A stretch of DNA of 35,072 nucleotides from the NCBI GenBank assembly GCA_012841015.1, contig DUVN01000026.1, positions 1-35,072 of the forward strand. The letters run 5' to 3'. Of this stretch, positions 1-8,808 are shown one piece after another. Origin of the DNA: Clostridiaceae bacterium (GTDB lineage: Bacteria; Bacillota; Clostridia; Saccharofermentanales; DTU023). The translations under genes and the position numbers were made by a program. The notes under the pieces were generated by a model. The model was not told where the DNA came from. It was given only the letters and a program-made list of their open reading frames with translations, and made no database searches. Numbering within the stretch: the stretch's first letter is position 1; every line of letters starts with the position of its first letter.

Positions 1-358
1 AAAGCCGATAATGAGACCAACTTAAATCGTCACACAGCGTGTGACGATTTGGAAAAGTTAAGTAAAACTGGCGCATATATTTGAGGTTAGTAGTGGTAAA
101 ACCTTTCCCGAAATCCCTTGTCATTTTTTCAGATAAGTTTTCCAAAAGCCGAGAGCCATATTCGGCTGTTTCTTTTCCGCCCTGCTTTTCTACAATTACC
201 TTTCCAATATGCCAATACGCTTCCACCATCGCAAAATTTGCAGCCCGATAAACTTTATTTCGAGCTGTAGTCAATATTTCTTTTACTTCGCGGTAAATGC
301 TTTCATACTCTATGGCAAGTTCCGCACCATCATATTTTGTTAACTCATGACTTGACAT
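1..358 (-). CDS. DUF1016/YhcG-type PDDEXK nuclease family protein, N-terminal part (cut by window edge)
   Basis: Reading the minus strand from an ATG at 358 gives 119 codons with no stop before the window edge, so the 3' part of the gene is outside. A GGAG ribosome binding site lies just upstream (361-368 on the plus strand). The peptide has features of the YhcG/DUF1016 N-terminal domain: EAYWHIGKVIVEKQGG, an RDFGKGFTTTNLKYMRQFY stretch and the terminal LSWSHYRL motif. In this family the N-terminal domain is DNA-binding-like and the PDDEXK nuclease domain is C-terminal, so the catalytic part is not seen. Such genes are often found in defence islands or mobile regions. The stretch is visibly more AT-rich than the genes to its right, which hints at separate ancestry. 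Family assignment is confident; function is not. Confidence 0.85.
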   Translation of the reverse strand, partial: MSSHELTKYDGAELAIEYESIYREVKEILTTARNKVYRAANFAMVEAYWHIGKVIVEKQGGKETAEYGSRLLENLSEKMTRDFGKGFTTTNLKYMRQFYLTFPNRHTLCDDLSWSHYRL

Positions 359-470
359 TTCTTTCTCCAAGATTATCCCGAGCCACGTTCCAGGTTTTAA
401 TTTCCTAGTAGTTGATAAGACGCTGAAACGCGGTATTTGCAGACCTTTGCGGTCAACAGTATGTTTTGTC

Positions 471-1868
471 TTACTCCCACTCTATCGTCGCCGGCGGCTT
501 CCCCGTCAGCTCATACACCACTCGGCTTACGTGCGGCACTTCCGTCGTAATGCGATTCGTGACATACTGCAGGAAGGACCAGGGGAATTCGACTGGACGA
601 GCGACCATGAAATCGTCGGTTTTGACGGCGCGGAGCGCGATGGTGTAGTCGTACGTGCGTACGCCGTCTTCAACTCCCACGGACTGAAGCCCCGTCATGA
701 CGGCGAAGTATTGCGAGACGAGATCGGTGAAGCCGTGTTCAGTGATCGCATCGCGGAAGATCGCATCGGCTTCGCGCAGGATCTCGAGCTTCTCACGCGT
801 GATGCCGCCGAGACAGCGGATCGCAAGTCCAGGACCGGGGAACGGTTGGCGGTCGACGAGCGACGAGGGGAGCCCTAAGGCACGTCCGACAGCCCTGACC
901 TCTTCCTTGAAAAGTACGTTCAGGGGTTCAACAATACCGACAAAGTCAATATTCTCAGGGAGTCCGCCGACATTGTGGTGGCTCTTCACGACCTCGCCTC
1001 CGCCGCCACTTTCAATAACGTCAGGATAGATTGTGCCCTGTGCAAGATAGGCCTCCCCGCTGAACTTAGACGCTTCCTCCTCAAAAACACGGATAAACTC
1101 CTCGCCGATGATCTTCCGCTTTCGCTCGGGATCGAGGACGCCTTCCACGCGCCCGATGAAGCGATCAGACGCATCGACGGCGATGAGGCGAATCTTGAAC
1201 GTGTCGGCAAACATCGCGCGAATCATCTCGGGTTCGTCTTTTCGCATAAATCCGTGATCGACGAAAATACACGTCAGTTGGTCCCCGATGGCCCTGTGGA
1301 TCAGCATGGCGACGACCGATGAATCGACACCGCCTGAGAGTCCGCAGACAACATATTTGTCGCAGACTTGCTTGCGGACATTGGCCACCGTCTCTTCGAT
1401 AAAAGCCTCCACCGTCCAATCACCGGTACAGCCACAGACGTCATAGAGAAACGGATCCAAGTGATCGCCGATCGAGAACGGTTCGAGGATAACGGCCTGT
1501 TCGCCCGGTTTCTTCATGGCGACGAGCTCGACGTCGAAGAACAAATTCTCATCATCAAATCCGCTCGCTCGCAACATCTCGATGGCTGCCGTCCCGATGG
1601 CGAATACGGGTACCTCAGCACAGAGGATCTTTTCCCAGAGACCGGGAGTCTTGCAGTCAGTTGCCGTCTCGGCGTAAACAGATGAATCGATCCTTCCCGT
1701 GACGATGATGCCCTTGAGCGTCTCATTCGTCAGGCTCTCTTGGTGCATCGCGCGGTGAGGCGTCACCAATTCACAGTAAACATTCAAATCGCGTATTTTA
1801 TGGACGATCACACGGGCGAGTTCGCCGCCCAAATCGATGATCAAAATCGTATCGTGGTGTGCACGCAT
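471..1868 (-). CDS. guaA: GMP synthase with degenerate glutaminase domain
   Basis: GMP synthase converts XMP to GMP with ATP and ammonia in purine synthesis. The ATP pyrophosphatase half is intact: P-loop SGGVDSS (residues 178-184), FVDHGFMRK, AQGTIYPDVIES, KSHHNVGGLP and PFPGPGLAIRCLG, with the family C-terminus GKPPATIEWE. The N-terminal class I amidotransferase domain is recognisable (ILIIDLGGE, NVYCEL) but short and degenerate. The nucleophile elbow, normally GxCxG, reads AIGTAA with Gly92 where Cys is expected, and the usual HPEV and SHGD segments are absent. Total length is 465 aa against roughly 510-525 for typical GuaA. I chose the ATG at 1868 because AAGGAG lies about 12 bases upstream; an in-frame ATG at 1898 has no such site. 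The corrinoid adenosyltransferase gene lies 85 bases upstream on the same strand. The enzyme probably uses free ammonia or a separate glutaminase. Confidence 0.93.
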   Translation of the reverse strand: MRAHHDTILIIDLGGELARVIVHKIRDLNVYCELVTPHRAMHQESLTNETLKGIIVTGRIDSSVYAETATDCKTPGLWEKILCAEVPVFAIGTAAIEMLRASGFDDENLFFDVELVAMKKPGEQAVILEPFSIGDHLDPFLYDVCGCTGDWTVEAFIEETVANVRKQVCDKYVVCGLSGGVDSSVVAMLIHRAIGDQLTCIFVDHGFMRKDEPEMIRAMFADTFKIRLIAVDASDRFIGRVEGVLDPERKRKIIGEEFIRVFEEEASKFSGEAYLAQGTIYPDVIESGGGGEVVKSHHNVGGLPENIDFVGIVEPLNVLFKEEVRAVGRALGLPSSLVDRQPFPGPGLAIRCLGGITREKLEILREADAIFRDAITEHGFTDLVSQYFAVMTGLQSVGVEDGVRTYDYTIALRAVKTDDFMVARPVEFPWSFLQYVTNRITTEVPHVSRVVYELTGKPPATIEWE

Positions 1869-1953
1869 GGTGGTATTCTTCTCCTTCTTAGCTTTCAATC
1901 CCGTCCCGTCCGGTGAGCTTCTTATGCGGGAATTGTCCTAGGGGTATCACTTT

Positions 1954-2514
1954 TTATCGTTCGATGCCTACACGTCCGATGAGACCGGATGTTTCGTAGG
2001 GGTGTTTTCGCATGACGACTTCCGAGACGTAGTCGGCAAGGTCGATCAGTTCCTGTGACGGGTCACGCCCTGTGAGGACGACTTCCAAGTTAGCTGGCTT
2101 CGTCTTTAAAAAGTCGATCACTTCTTGTTCTTGGAGCATACCGGTTGCGATAGCGCCCATGACTTCATCGAGGATGAGAAGGTCGATGCCCTCGCAGCTT
2201 CTGGCGGTTGCTTCGTGAAATTGCGATTCGCAGAGTTGGCGCGTGGCCGCTTTCTCCTCGTCGTTCATCATGAACACGAATTTTTGCGAATAAGAACCCG
2301 ATATCACCTCGACACCCAACGATCGCAAGGGTTCGAGTTCTCCCGATGTGCCGCTTTTCAGAAATTGTGTGAGTAACACGTTGAGACCCCGACCACGTGC
2401 GCGGACTGCCAATCCGGCGCTCGCAGTCGTTTTACCTTTACCATCACCGCAATAAATGTGAATGAGACCGAGTTGTTCCCTAATCTTCTCGGTCGATATT
2501 CCTTGTTTCGCCAT
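1954..2514 (-). CDS. cobO: Cob(I)yrinic acid a,c-diamide adenosyltransferase (CobO/BtuR family)
   Basis: This 186-aa cytoplasmic protein transfers the adenosyl group of ATP to cob(I)alamin or a corrinoid precursor, forming adenosylcobalamin. The modified P-loop GDGKGKTT lies at residues 23-30, followed by the family stretches GLAVRARGRGLNVLLTQFLK, DLLILDEVMGAI (Walker B-like) and VVLTGRDP. Length and motif order match BtuR/CobO rather than the unrelated PduO or EutT types. I placed the start at 2514 because AGGGGA lies six bases upstream; an in-frame ATG 14 codons further upstream lacks a ribosome binding site. It is encoded between the ABC exporter and guaA on the same strand. No other cobalamin genes are nearby, so a salvage role is likely. 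Confidence 0.92.
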   Translation of the reverse strand: MAKQGISTEKIREQLGLIHIYCGDGKGKTTASAGLAVRARGRGLNVLLTQFLKSGTSGELEPLRSLGVEVISGSYSQKFVFMMNDEEKAATRQLCESQFHEATARSCEGIDLLILDEVMGAIATGMLQEQEVIDFLKTKPANLEVVLTGRDPSQELIDLADYVSEVVMRKHPYETSGLIGRVGIER

Positions 2515-2704
2515 GTCGTTTCCCCTGCTTGTATGCTGTTGCTGCCGATGAAGCACGCGATCGCTCTTCTGCGCGCTCGTTCTGTTTTGTCTATCATCAT
2601 CACTTTACCATGCTGGTTGATGTGTGGCATGGCGTCTAGCGAAAAGAAGAGAGTTTTGTTGGGAGAATGAAGCAGCGCAAGATATCGGCTGTTGGCGTTG
2701 TGTG

Positions 2705-3859
2705 CTATTTTACCAAACGCTGACAGCGTATCTGAAGAACGTAAGAGAGGATAAGCAGCACAAAACCGAGTGCTGCGACGGCGACGAGCGGTAAGGTCGT
2801 CGACATACCGCTCAAACAGGCAAAGGCCCACCCATGTGGCGTGTATTGCCCGATGTGCTCCACAAAAGCGGACGGGAGCTTGATAAATGTCCCCCCGATC
2901 AGCGCTGAGACAAAGAGGAGAAGCGATGCAGGGACGAAACGCTGTTCGGAGGGTATCAGCGATACGAGTTGTCCGAAGGCGAGCATCAACAAGAGGAAGA
3001 CAGCCATGACAAGCCAATAGCTGTCAGGTCGGTTGACTCGCGGAATCATGAGTTGCGTGAACCCTGCCATCAGCAAAGACTGGATGATGCCAGAGATCGC
3101 TAGAGCGATCAACGATGAGACATAATCGCGCAAAGGTCCTCCGTGAATGGAGCGGAGTCTTTGCTGCGTTGACGGGTCGGCCATCATGAGACTCCCAAGC
3201 AGCGAAAAGATGGATAAAAAGAGTATTTCGACAGCGAAATCGGGAATCTGTACGATCGGTGCACTTTGGTCTGCCGGCAAGTTGTGGATTTCAAGTTTTA
3301 AGCTTGCCCCTTCTACACGTGCCTCATCGGCGCTTTGTTTCAGTCGGGAGCGCATCTCATCATAAGAAACCGACGTGCCGTCTGTCATCGACAGCAAATC
3401 TTCGATCAGAACCGATTCGCGTGTCAGTGCAAGAGCAGATATTAAATAACTCTCGATGACAAGATCACTGGCAATCGTATTATTCCCTGAGAGATACGAG
3501 GCGGTATACGATTCTTCCCTTTCCGTGTCCATTGTGTTCTGCTCTCCGTAATGAGCAGGGATGATCACGACACCGTCTACAGTGCCTGTCGCGATGGCAC
3601 GGCTCGACTCATCTTCCTTCAATTCGATCCATTCAAGCCCACTCGACTTGAGCAGTTCGACAAGTTCAGTACTCATCTCATTATTGGCAAGATCGACGTA
3701 CGCTCCGCGCACAGCCGATAGATCATTACGAGTGAGCGTTGATCCTGCGAGCAGCGACATGAGTACGGGCATGATGAGGCAGAACGCAATGAGAAGGGGA
3801 CGGCGCGCGATCATGCTGAGCTTTAGCCGAATCAATGTCAAAAGCCACCTTATCCGCAT
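2705..3859 (-). CDS. ABC-2 type transporter permease (second of pair)
   Basis: This 384-aa integral membrane protein has the usual ABC-2 layout. One N-terminal membrane segment (about residues 20-42, LLIAFCLIMPVLMSLLAGS) is followed by an extracytoplasmic domain of about 170 residues and then a cluster of five or six hydrophobic segments from about residue 210 to the end. The start overlaps the end of the preceding permease gene by 10 bases (3850-3859), indicating translational coupling and a heteromeric permease pair. The ATPase for the complex is encoded at 5253-5903. The extracytoplasmic part starts with an NDLSAVRGAYVDLANNEMS-like segment typical of YhgE/ABC2_membrane_3-type permeases. 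Substrate cannot be deduced. Confidence 0.82.
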   Translation of the reverse strand: MRIRWLLTLIRLKLSMIARRPLLIAFCLIMPVLMSLLAGSTLTRNDLSAVRGAYVDLANNEMSTELVELLKSSGLEWIELKEDESSRAIATGTVDGVVIIPAHYGEQNTMDTEREESYTASYLSGNNTIASDLVIESYLISALALTRESVLIEDLLSMTDGTSVSYDEMRSRLKQSADEARVEGASLKLEIHNLPADQSAPIVQIPDFAVEILFLSIFSLLGSLMMADPSTQQRLRSIHGGPLRDYVSSLIALAISGIIQSLLMAGFTQLMIPRVNRPDSYWLVMAVFLLLMLAFGQLVSLIPSEQRFVPASLLLFVSALIGGTFIKLPSAFVEHIGQYTPHGWAFACLSGMSTTLPLVAVAALGFVLLILSYVLQIRCQRLVK

Positions 3860-5118
3860 GAGTGCTTCCTCTTAATTCTGATAAAGGCGAGCGCTAGAGC
3901 CGGCGGAACAGCCCAAAAAGATAAGAGGATGCCGTTTCTTGGGACAGAGCCGTTCTCCGTCAACGCGGTGAACACCGCTTGCATAGGCGCGTACATCGGA
4001 GTAAAATGGGCGCTTATGCGAAGCCAAACGGGGAATAGCGATACAGGATAAAATACGCCTCCGAACAATAGGAGCGCAAAAAAGATCAGCCACCCGACTT
4101 GGTAAACGGTCACAGTCGGCGCGTTCGCACGACCGACAAAGAGCATGAAACATGCCCCGGCAAGGTAGACACCCAGAAGGACGAGCGCGATTGGGAGTAA
4201 CGTCTGCAAAATACCGACAACCCGTAAGGCGACGAGGATCGGGATCACGAGTACGATCCACCAGATGAGCCCTGTCATCAGACGTGAGACAGCCGGGGCG
4301 ACGCGGCCGGCAATGAGCGTCATCCTGTCTTCAAGATCTGTGCCACGCAGGCGGCTTGTCTGGAAGAGAACTCCCATCGCGGGAATAAAGGCAAGCAGTA
4401 TGAGAATACCTGAGATTGCATGAAAGATCGCACTCTTGCCAGGACTCCTTCCAGTTTCGACGAAGCGATTTTTTGCAAAATACGCGGCCATCGAACTGAG
4501 GGCATGCTTTGTCGTCTGTCGCCACGATTCGTCTTCATCGCCTCCCATTTTTTCATGCTCTTTTTGGTAGCCGAAAACAGTGCCATAAACACGGTTGACC
4601 GCGAAGTAGTACTGGCGGATGAGCGTTGCGATGTTTGCAGCTTCCATTGATTTTCGAGGGTTAAGGTAGAGTTGCACAGGTTCTTTGACGGAACCAGTTC
4701 GTGTCTGTTGAAACAGATCGGGAGGGAGCGTAATGAACAGAATCGTCTCGTCACGATCGAGGCGCTCTTTCGCTTTCTCAAACGTGTCGAAATGCACCTT
4801 GTCCAGATATTGAACGTCCTTGACGACCTCAACGAAGAGTTTGCCGAAAAAAGAATCTTCTTCATCGACGATCGAAACAGAAAAATTGAGTTGAGTCCTA
4901 AGCAAATCCAGCTTATCATCGCGATTAAACAGTGGAACGATAAGTGCGACGAGCACAGAGAAGAGGAGAATGACAACGAGCAATCCCGTCCGCGCTACGC
5001 GCAAATCATGTCGAAAAATCGCAAGAAAAGACCGCATCCTCTCAGAAAAGGATGCAGGAACGGTGATCACACCATCACGGTTTTTGCTTGTTCTCTCCAA
5101 GCTGACCTCATGTCTCAT
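3850..5118 (-). CDS. ABC-2 type transporter permease (first of pair)
   Basis: A 422-aa membrane protein with one hydrophobic segment near residues 43-63 (TGLLVVILLFSVLVALIVPLF), a large extracytoplasmic domain to about residue 230, and about five segments in the C-terminal half, including FGGVFYPVSLFPVWLR, a stretch typical of ABC-2 permeases. It pairs with the overlapping downstream permease. The start is uncertain. The ATG at 5118 has no convincing ribosome binding site and sits directly behind a small hairpin (AGAGCA/TGCTCT, 5125-5143). An internal TTG at 5100 preceded by GAGGT and an ATG at 5037 are alternatives. A 134-base gap separates it from the ATPase gene, unusually long for such an operon. 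Substrate is unknown. Confidence 0.82.
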   Translation of the reverse strand: MRHEVSLERTSKNRDGVITVPASFSERMRSFLAIFRHDLRVARTGLLVVILLFSVLVALIVPLFNRDDKLDLLRTQLNFSVSIVDEEDSFFGKLFVEVVKDVQYLDKVHFDTFEKAKERLDRDETILFITLPPDLFQQTRTGSVKEPVQLYLNPRKSMEAANIATLIRQYYFAVNRVYGTVFGYQKEHEKMGGDEDESWRQTTKHALSSMAAYFAKNRFVETGRSPGKSAIFHAISGILILLAFIPAMGVLFQTSRLRGTDLEDRMTLIAGRVAPAVSRLMTGLIWWIVLVIPILVALRVVGILQTLLPIALVLLGVYLAGACFMLFVGRANAPTVTVYQVGWLIFFALLLFGGVFYPVSLFPVWLRISAHFTPMYAPMQAVFTALTENGSVPRNGILLSFWAVPPALALAFIRIKRKHSCG

Positions 5119-5252
5119 ATCTGCAGAGCAAAAACTGTGCTCTTGATTTAGCAGGTGATTCTAATTGCCTTTCTCTCATCGCTAAGACTATGTGCACCTT
5201 CATGGCGGTTGTCGTCTTGCACGCACAAATGTCCTCAACGCTTCGGCGCGTG

Positions 5253-5903
5253 TTAATCGACGTTGTGGAAGTATCCGTCTTTGAGGTGTAACACTCGATC
5301 GCAAAGTGTCGCCAATGTTGTCTCGACATGGCTCGCGACGAGGATTGTCCGATTGCGATCACGGAGGTGCTGCAGACGCTCCATCATCAAGGTGCGACTT
5401 CGGGCATCAGCGCCTGAGAACGGCTCATCGAGCAACAAGAGTGCCGGATCGCCGAAAAGGCCAACAACAAGGCTCGCTCGCCTTGCCATTCCGCCTGAAC
5501 ATTCGCGAATAGGTTTGTCGATAAAGTCGGCAATAAGAGGATCACCTTTCGCGCTTTCGACGATCGCCCGCCTAGTAGAGGCAGGCACACCGCGAACAGC
5601 CGCCCAAAACGCAAGTGTCTCGCGCACGCGCAGCCGATCATCTAACGCGACCTCCTGCGGAACGTACCCAATGAGCGATCTCCACTGCGCCTTGTTGCTG
5701 AGATCAACTCCAGAAAACGAAACATGGCCCCCATCAGGGATTAAGACGGAGGCCAAGATCTTTAAAAATGTACTTTTACCGGCGCCGTTATCACCGGAAA
5801 TGCCGTAGATAGTACCTTTTGGCTGCTCAAACGAAAGGTTCTTGAGAACCTGTGTTCCGCGTAGCGTTTTTGTCAAGTTACGAACATACAGTCCTTCGTT
5901 CAT
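5253..5903 (-). CDS. ABC transporter ATP-binding protein
   Basis: This 216-aa cytoplasmic ATPase powers the exporter formed with the two downstream permeases. All signature elements are present: Walker A GDNGAGKST (about residues 37-45), Q-loop YVPQEVALD, signature CSGGMARRASL, Walker B LLLLDEP followed by D-loop FSGADA, and switch histidine in SHVE. The protein is short at the C-terminus and lacks accessory domains, as is common for ABC-2 exporter ATPases of the CcmA type. Its ATG is preceded by AGGAAG at close spacing. The exporter genes are transcribed away from the zinc-ribbon protein gene, from which they are separated by a hairpin at 5985-6007. Confidence 0.93.
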   Translation of the reverse strand: MNEGLYVRNLTKTLRGTQVLKNLSFEQPKGTIYGISGDNGAGKSTFLKILASVLIPDGGHVSFSGVDLSNKAQWRSLIGYVPQEVALDDRLRVRETLAFWAAVRGVPASTRRAIVESAKGDPLIADFIDKPIRECSGGMARRASLVVGLFGDPALLLLDEPFSGADARSRTLMMERLQHLRDRNRTILVASHVETTLATLCDRVLHLKDGYFHNVD

Positions 5904-5984
5904 TCGCTTCCTGTTTTCTTTTCAATCATCAGTCTTTGAAAGGTTCAATGCAAAGTCTGCCGCTTCATTATCTAAAATTGTCCA

Positions 5985-6007
5985 AGCGCTGCGATTGACG
6001 CAGCGCT
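5985..6007 (-). terminator. Probable intrinsic terminator after the zinc-ribbon protein gene
   Basis: A perfect 9-bp stem (AGCGCTGCG/CGCAGCGCT) with a 5-base loop lies about 60 bases beyond the stop codon of the minus-strand gene at 6067. On the minus strand it is followed by TGGACAATTTTA, a weak U-rich tail, so termination may be partial and allow readthrough into the ABC genes. On the plus strand there is no T-run. Confidence 0.5.
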
Positions 6008-6066
6008 CAGTCAACTTAAAGAAATTGCCGACAACTACATACCGCTAGACAGAAGCACGAGAGCTC

Positions 6067-8436
6067 TCACCATATCGGTAGATCGCCCATGAATTGGCTT
6101 ATATCAATGCCCAGTTCCGATAGCGCCTGCGTAAGCCTGATCATGACTTGAGGATCACTGAAAAGTTGCATGATTGCCATATTATCTGATGCATCAATGT
6201 AGTCGGTTGGAAGTTTGGCATCAAAGCTAATGTCCTTTTCAGGCAGTGTCAGATGGTCAATCATAAGCTTCATAGAATTTTCCGTGCCGGTGCCCGGAAA
6301 GACTAACGCTACAGTAGCCACTAAGTGAGGGCCATCACTCTTCTTTTCGATTTTTCCATCGTACGTGAAACTTAAATTATTAGGTGTAGAGATGGGAGAA
6401 GGCATGCTCGTTCCGCTTGGGTTCACAACAATTTCGAGCGTTCCGACAGGATAAATGATTCCATCGGTCTCTTCAAAGCCGAAGTCATCTACTGAGCCGG
6501 AAAGTACGGCTGTCTCTTTATCATCTTTCGCAGTTACGAGCTTATACGTTCCGGTGTAGCGCTTGTTTTGGAGCGTGTATTCACTCGTGAATACAAGTGC
6601 TTCTTCACCTTCAGGATGAAGCAAGAGCTTGTACGCGTGTTTGCCGTCCGATTCTACATGGAAATGCTCAAGCGTGATACTATTAATCTTGTTCTTTTTC
6701 TCTTTCCGTGTATCCCTAATGACTAGCGTTCCGCCCTGCGGATTACCGTTCTCGTCAATGTACAGCTCGCGCACAAACTCAAATGAGAAATTGGCCGGGT
6801 TGTCCTCGGTCTCTTTGATCGCCTTATCGATCGACTCAACAAAACTTTCGTATGAAAAGGAATTGCTGTACATCTTGCCGGGAGCAGGGGGATTGAGCTT
6901 TTCGGATAGTGCTCCTAACTCGTCGACGATCTTGCGAATGTCTTCGCTATCGCGGATATAGGTGAGAATATCCTTTATCATCTTAGGGGTGTTCTCTGTT
7001 TTGACAACGACTGTGTACTTGTCGAATTTTTGCGAGATTCCCTCGACGGTAAGCACTTCACCTTTTTCAACCTCCGGTTTTTCCACATGCTTGGCGACGA
7101 TATCGAGCAGGTCACCGCTAAATTTTTCCGGAGAAGACAGGATGTCCGAGATGTTCTTCATCGTGTTAAAAATCTCTGTAGAACCGCCTTCAAAAACGGC
7201 TGAAGAACTGCCACCTGTGTTCATCATGTTCTGAAAAGATTCAGCTGGGAAAACGAGTGGTTTGTCCAAGATTGGTGACGCGTCAATGACGTACTTACCG
7301 TCGACGCTGTAAACCTGCAAGGTGAGAGTATCTTCCGCACTGTCGCGTTTACCTAGTCCGATCGTCGTATAGAATTGAGGATCGTCCTTATTGGTATCCA
7401 TCTTATAGTCTGCAGAAATCCTAAGCTTGCCGATGATGTCGAGAATTTTAGCGGTATCAGGGTCAATGTCACCTTTCACGTCCATCGAGAGTGCCAGATT
7501 ACCGCCGAACTTTGTTTGGTTCACTTGTTTGTCTAGCGACTCTTGGACAAGTTTAAAGATGGAATCGTCATCGGTCGTGAACAGCGACTTTTCGGCATCG
7601 AGCCATGTCTTGCTGGATCCGCCGAAGAGTCCTTTGATCTGGTCACCAAAGATCAAAAATGCACCTAATGCAAGGATGGCAACCACGGCGATTACAATGA
7701 CCGGAATCAGCCAGCGACGTTTCTTTTTTGGTTTTTCTGGTTTGGGTGTAGCAGGTGCTTGAGGCGAGTAATTGTACACCGGTGCTGCCTGATGCTGTGG
7801 AGGTTGCTGCGTATAACCATACGTCGGCGGCGCGGGCTGTTGAACTTGTGGCTGCTGTGCCGGTGGTACATATCCATACGTCGGCGGAGCGGACTGCTGA
7901 ACGTGCGGCTGCTGTGCCGGTGGTACATGGCCATACGTCGGCGGAGCAGACTGCTGAACTTGAGGTTGCTGTGCCGGTGGTACATGGCCATACGTCGGCG
8001 GAGCGGACTGCTGAACTTGAGGTTGCTGTGCTGGTGGTACATATCCATACGTCGGCGGAGCGGACTGCTGAACGTACGGCTGCTGTACCGGTGGTACATA
8101 GTCATACGTTGGCGGAGCGGACTGCTGAATTTGAGGTTGCTGTGCCGGTGGTACATAGTCATACGTTGGCGGCGCGGGCCGTTGAGCTTGTGGCTGTTGC
8201 GCAGGCTGTACATAGCCGTATGTTGACGGAGCGGGTGTCTCGGCGACAGGCCGTTGCTCTGCTGGAGGTGACTGTACTTCTTCCAACTCAGGAGCTTGCG
8301 CAACGGGTGCGGGCACCGTTTCACTTACTTTTTCTGGTGCAGGTTTTGCGGGTTCCAGCGCAAAAGGTTTTCCACACACTGTGCAAAATTTAGCTTGGTC
8401 TTTTGATGCGCCTCCGCAATACTGACATTTTTTCAT
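6067..8436 (-). CDS. Zinc-ribbon membrane protein with Pro/Gln-rich repeats and large extracytoplasmic domain
   Basis: A 789-aa protein. Residues 3-25 form a zinc ribbon with two CxxC pairs (CQYCGG and CTVCGK). Residues about 35-235 are Pro/Gln/Ala-rich and contain about seven 19-residue repeats of the type PPTYGYVPPAQQPQVQQSA. A basic KPKKKRR stretch and one membrane segment (WLIPVIVIAVVAILALGAFLIF) follow near residues 240-265. The remaining roughly 520 residues are hydrophilic and, by the positive-inside rule, lie outside. I do not recognise a named family for the outer domain; it is rich in beta-type segments and repeated EKF/DK stretches. I chose the ATG at 8436 because GGGAGG lies six bases upstream; an in-frame ATG at 8454 lacks one. 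The function is unknown; a cell-envelope sensor or structural role is possible. Confidence 0.85.
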   Translation of the reverse strand: MKKCQYCGGASKDQAKFCTVCGKPFALEPAKPAPEKVSETVPAPVAQAPELEEVQSPPAEQRPVAETPAPSTYGYVQPAQQPQAQRPAPPTYDYVPPAQQPQIQQSAPPTYDYVPPVQQPYVQQSAPPTYGYVPPAQQPQVQQSAPPTYGHVPPAQQPQVQQSAPPTYGHVPPAQQPHVQQSAPPTYGYVPPAQQPQVQQPAPPTYGYTQQPPQHQAAPVYNYSPQAPATPKPEKPKKKRRWLIPVIVIAVVAILALGAFLIFGDQIKGLFGGSSKTWLDAEKSLFTTDDDSIFKLVQESLDKQVNQTKFGGNLALSMDVKGDIDPDTAKILDIIGKLRISADYKMDTNKDDPQFYTTIGLGKRDSAEDTLTLQVYSVDGKYVIDASPILDKPLVFPAESFQNMMNTGGSSSAVFEGGSTEIFNTMKNISDILSSPEKFSGDLLDIVAKHVEKPEVEKGEVLTVEGISQKFDKYTVVVKTENTPKMIKDILTYIRDSEDIRKIVDELGALSEKLNPPAPGKMYSNSFSYESFVESIDKAIKETEDNPANFSFEFVRELYIDENGNPQGGTLVIRDTRKEKKNKINSITLEHFHVESDGKHAYKLLLHPEGEEALVFTSEYTLQNKRYTGTYKLVTAKDDKETAVLSGSVDDFGFEETDGIIYPVGTLEIVVNPSGTSMPSPISTPNNLSFTYDGKIEKKSDGPHLVATVALVFPGTGTENSMKLMIDHLTLPEKDISFDAKLPTDYIDASDNMAIMQLFSDPQVMIRLTQALSELGIDISQFMGDLPIW
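7795..8229 (-). repeat. In-frame 57-bp tandem repeat coding a Pro/Gln-rich 19-aa unit
   Basis: About seven copies of a 57-bp unit encode PPTY(G/D)(Y/H)VPPAQQPQ-VQQSA. Copies differ by few substitutions, for example GY, GH or DY after PPTY. The last copies decay into PPTYGYTQQPPQ and PVYNYSPQ. The unit length is a multiple of three, so copy-number changes keep the frame. Confidence 0.9.
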
Positions 8437-8513
8437 ATTAACCTCCCTATGCAATGGAGCACACCAAAAGAAGGCATTGCCCCTCTTACAAAGTCTAATT
8501 GATTTGCCTCTCC

Positions 8514-8568
8514 ATCGTTTTAAAGGACGTTTGAAACGATAAAAATAGCACTATCCGAAGAAATTATA
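8514..8568 (-). promoter_or_regulatory. Candidate -10 box and downstream inverted repeat for the zinc-ribbon gene
   Basis: On the minus strand a TATAAT hexamer lies at 8563-8568, about 130 bases before the start codon. No good -35 box is seen 16-18 bases upstream of it. In the predicted leader an inverted repeat ATCGTTT (8514-8520)/AAACGAT (8534-8540) with a 13-base spacer could be an operator or a weak RNA stem. Confidence 0.3.
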
Positions 8569-8808
8569 GCGCACTCTTAGATAATAATTGTAGGTTTTTG
8601 GAATCGTTCTCAGCTTTTTACTTGGAATGAATTTCTCTCGAAGCATTCTTTTACAAGTTCATATCGTGTGACATCGCGTCGAATAGCTGCAGGTATGGAT
8701 CCTAAATCTGAAATAGGAGGCATGCAGGGCATTCTTTTCTTGTCTATGGCGCCTCTTCTGCGTGAAATGATGCATTAGTAGTTGACACGCAGGAAATGAG
8801 GGGGATGT

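Noticed and set aside
2358-3017. 219-codon minus-strand frame spanning the end of the permease gene and the adenosyltransferase start
   Set aside because: It overlaps two well-supported genes in another frame and shows no domain.
7707-8393. Long open frames on both strands over the zinc-ribbon gene repeats
   Set aside because: They exist only because the 57-bp repeat keeps every frame open. Their products are low-complexity translations of the repeat, and the zinc-ribbon frame has the ribosome binding site and domains.
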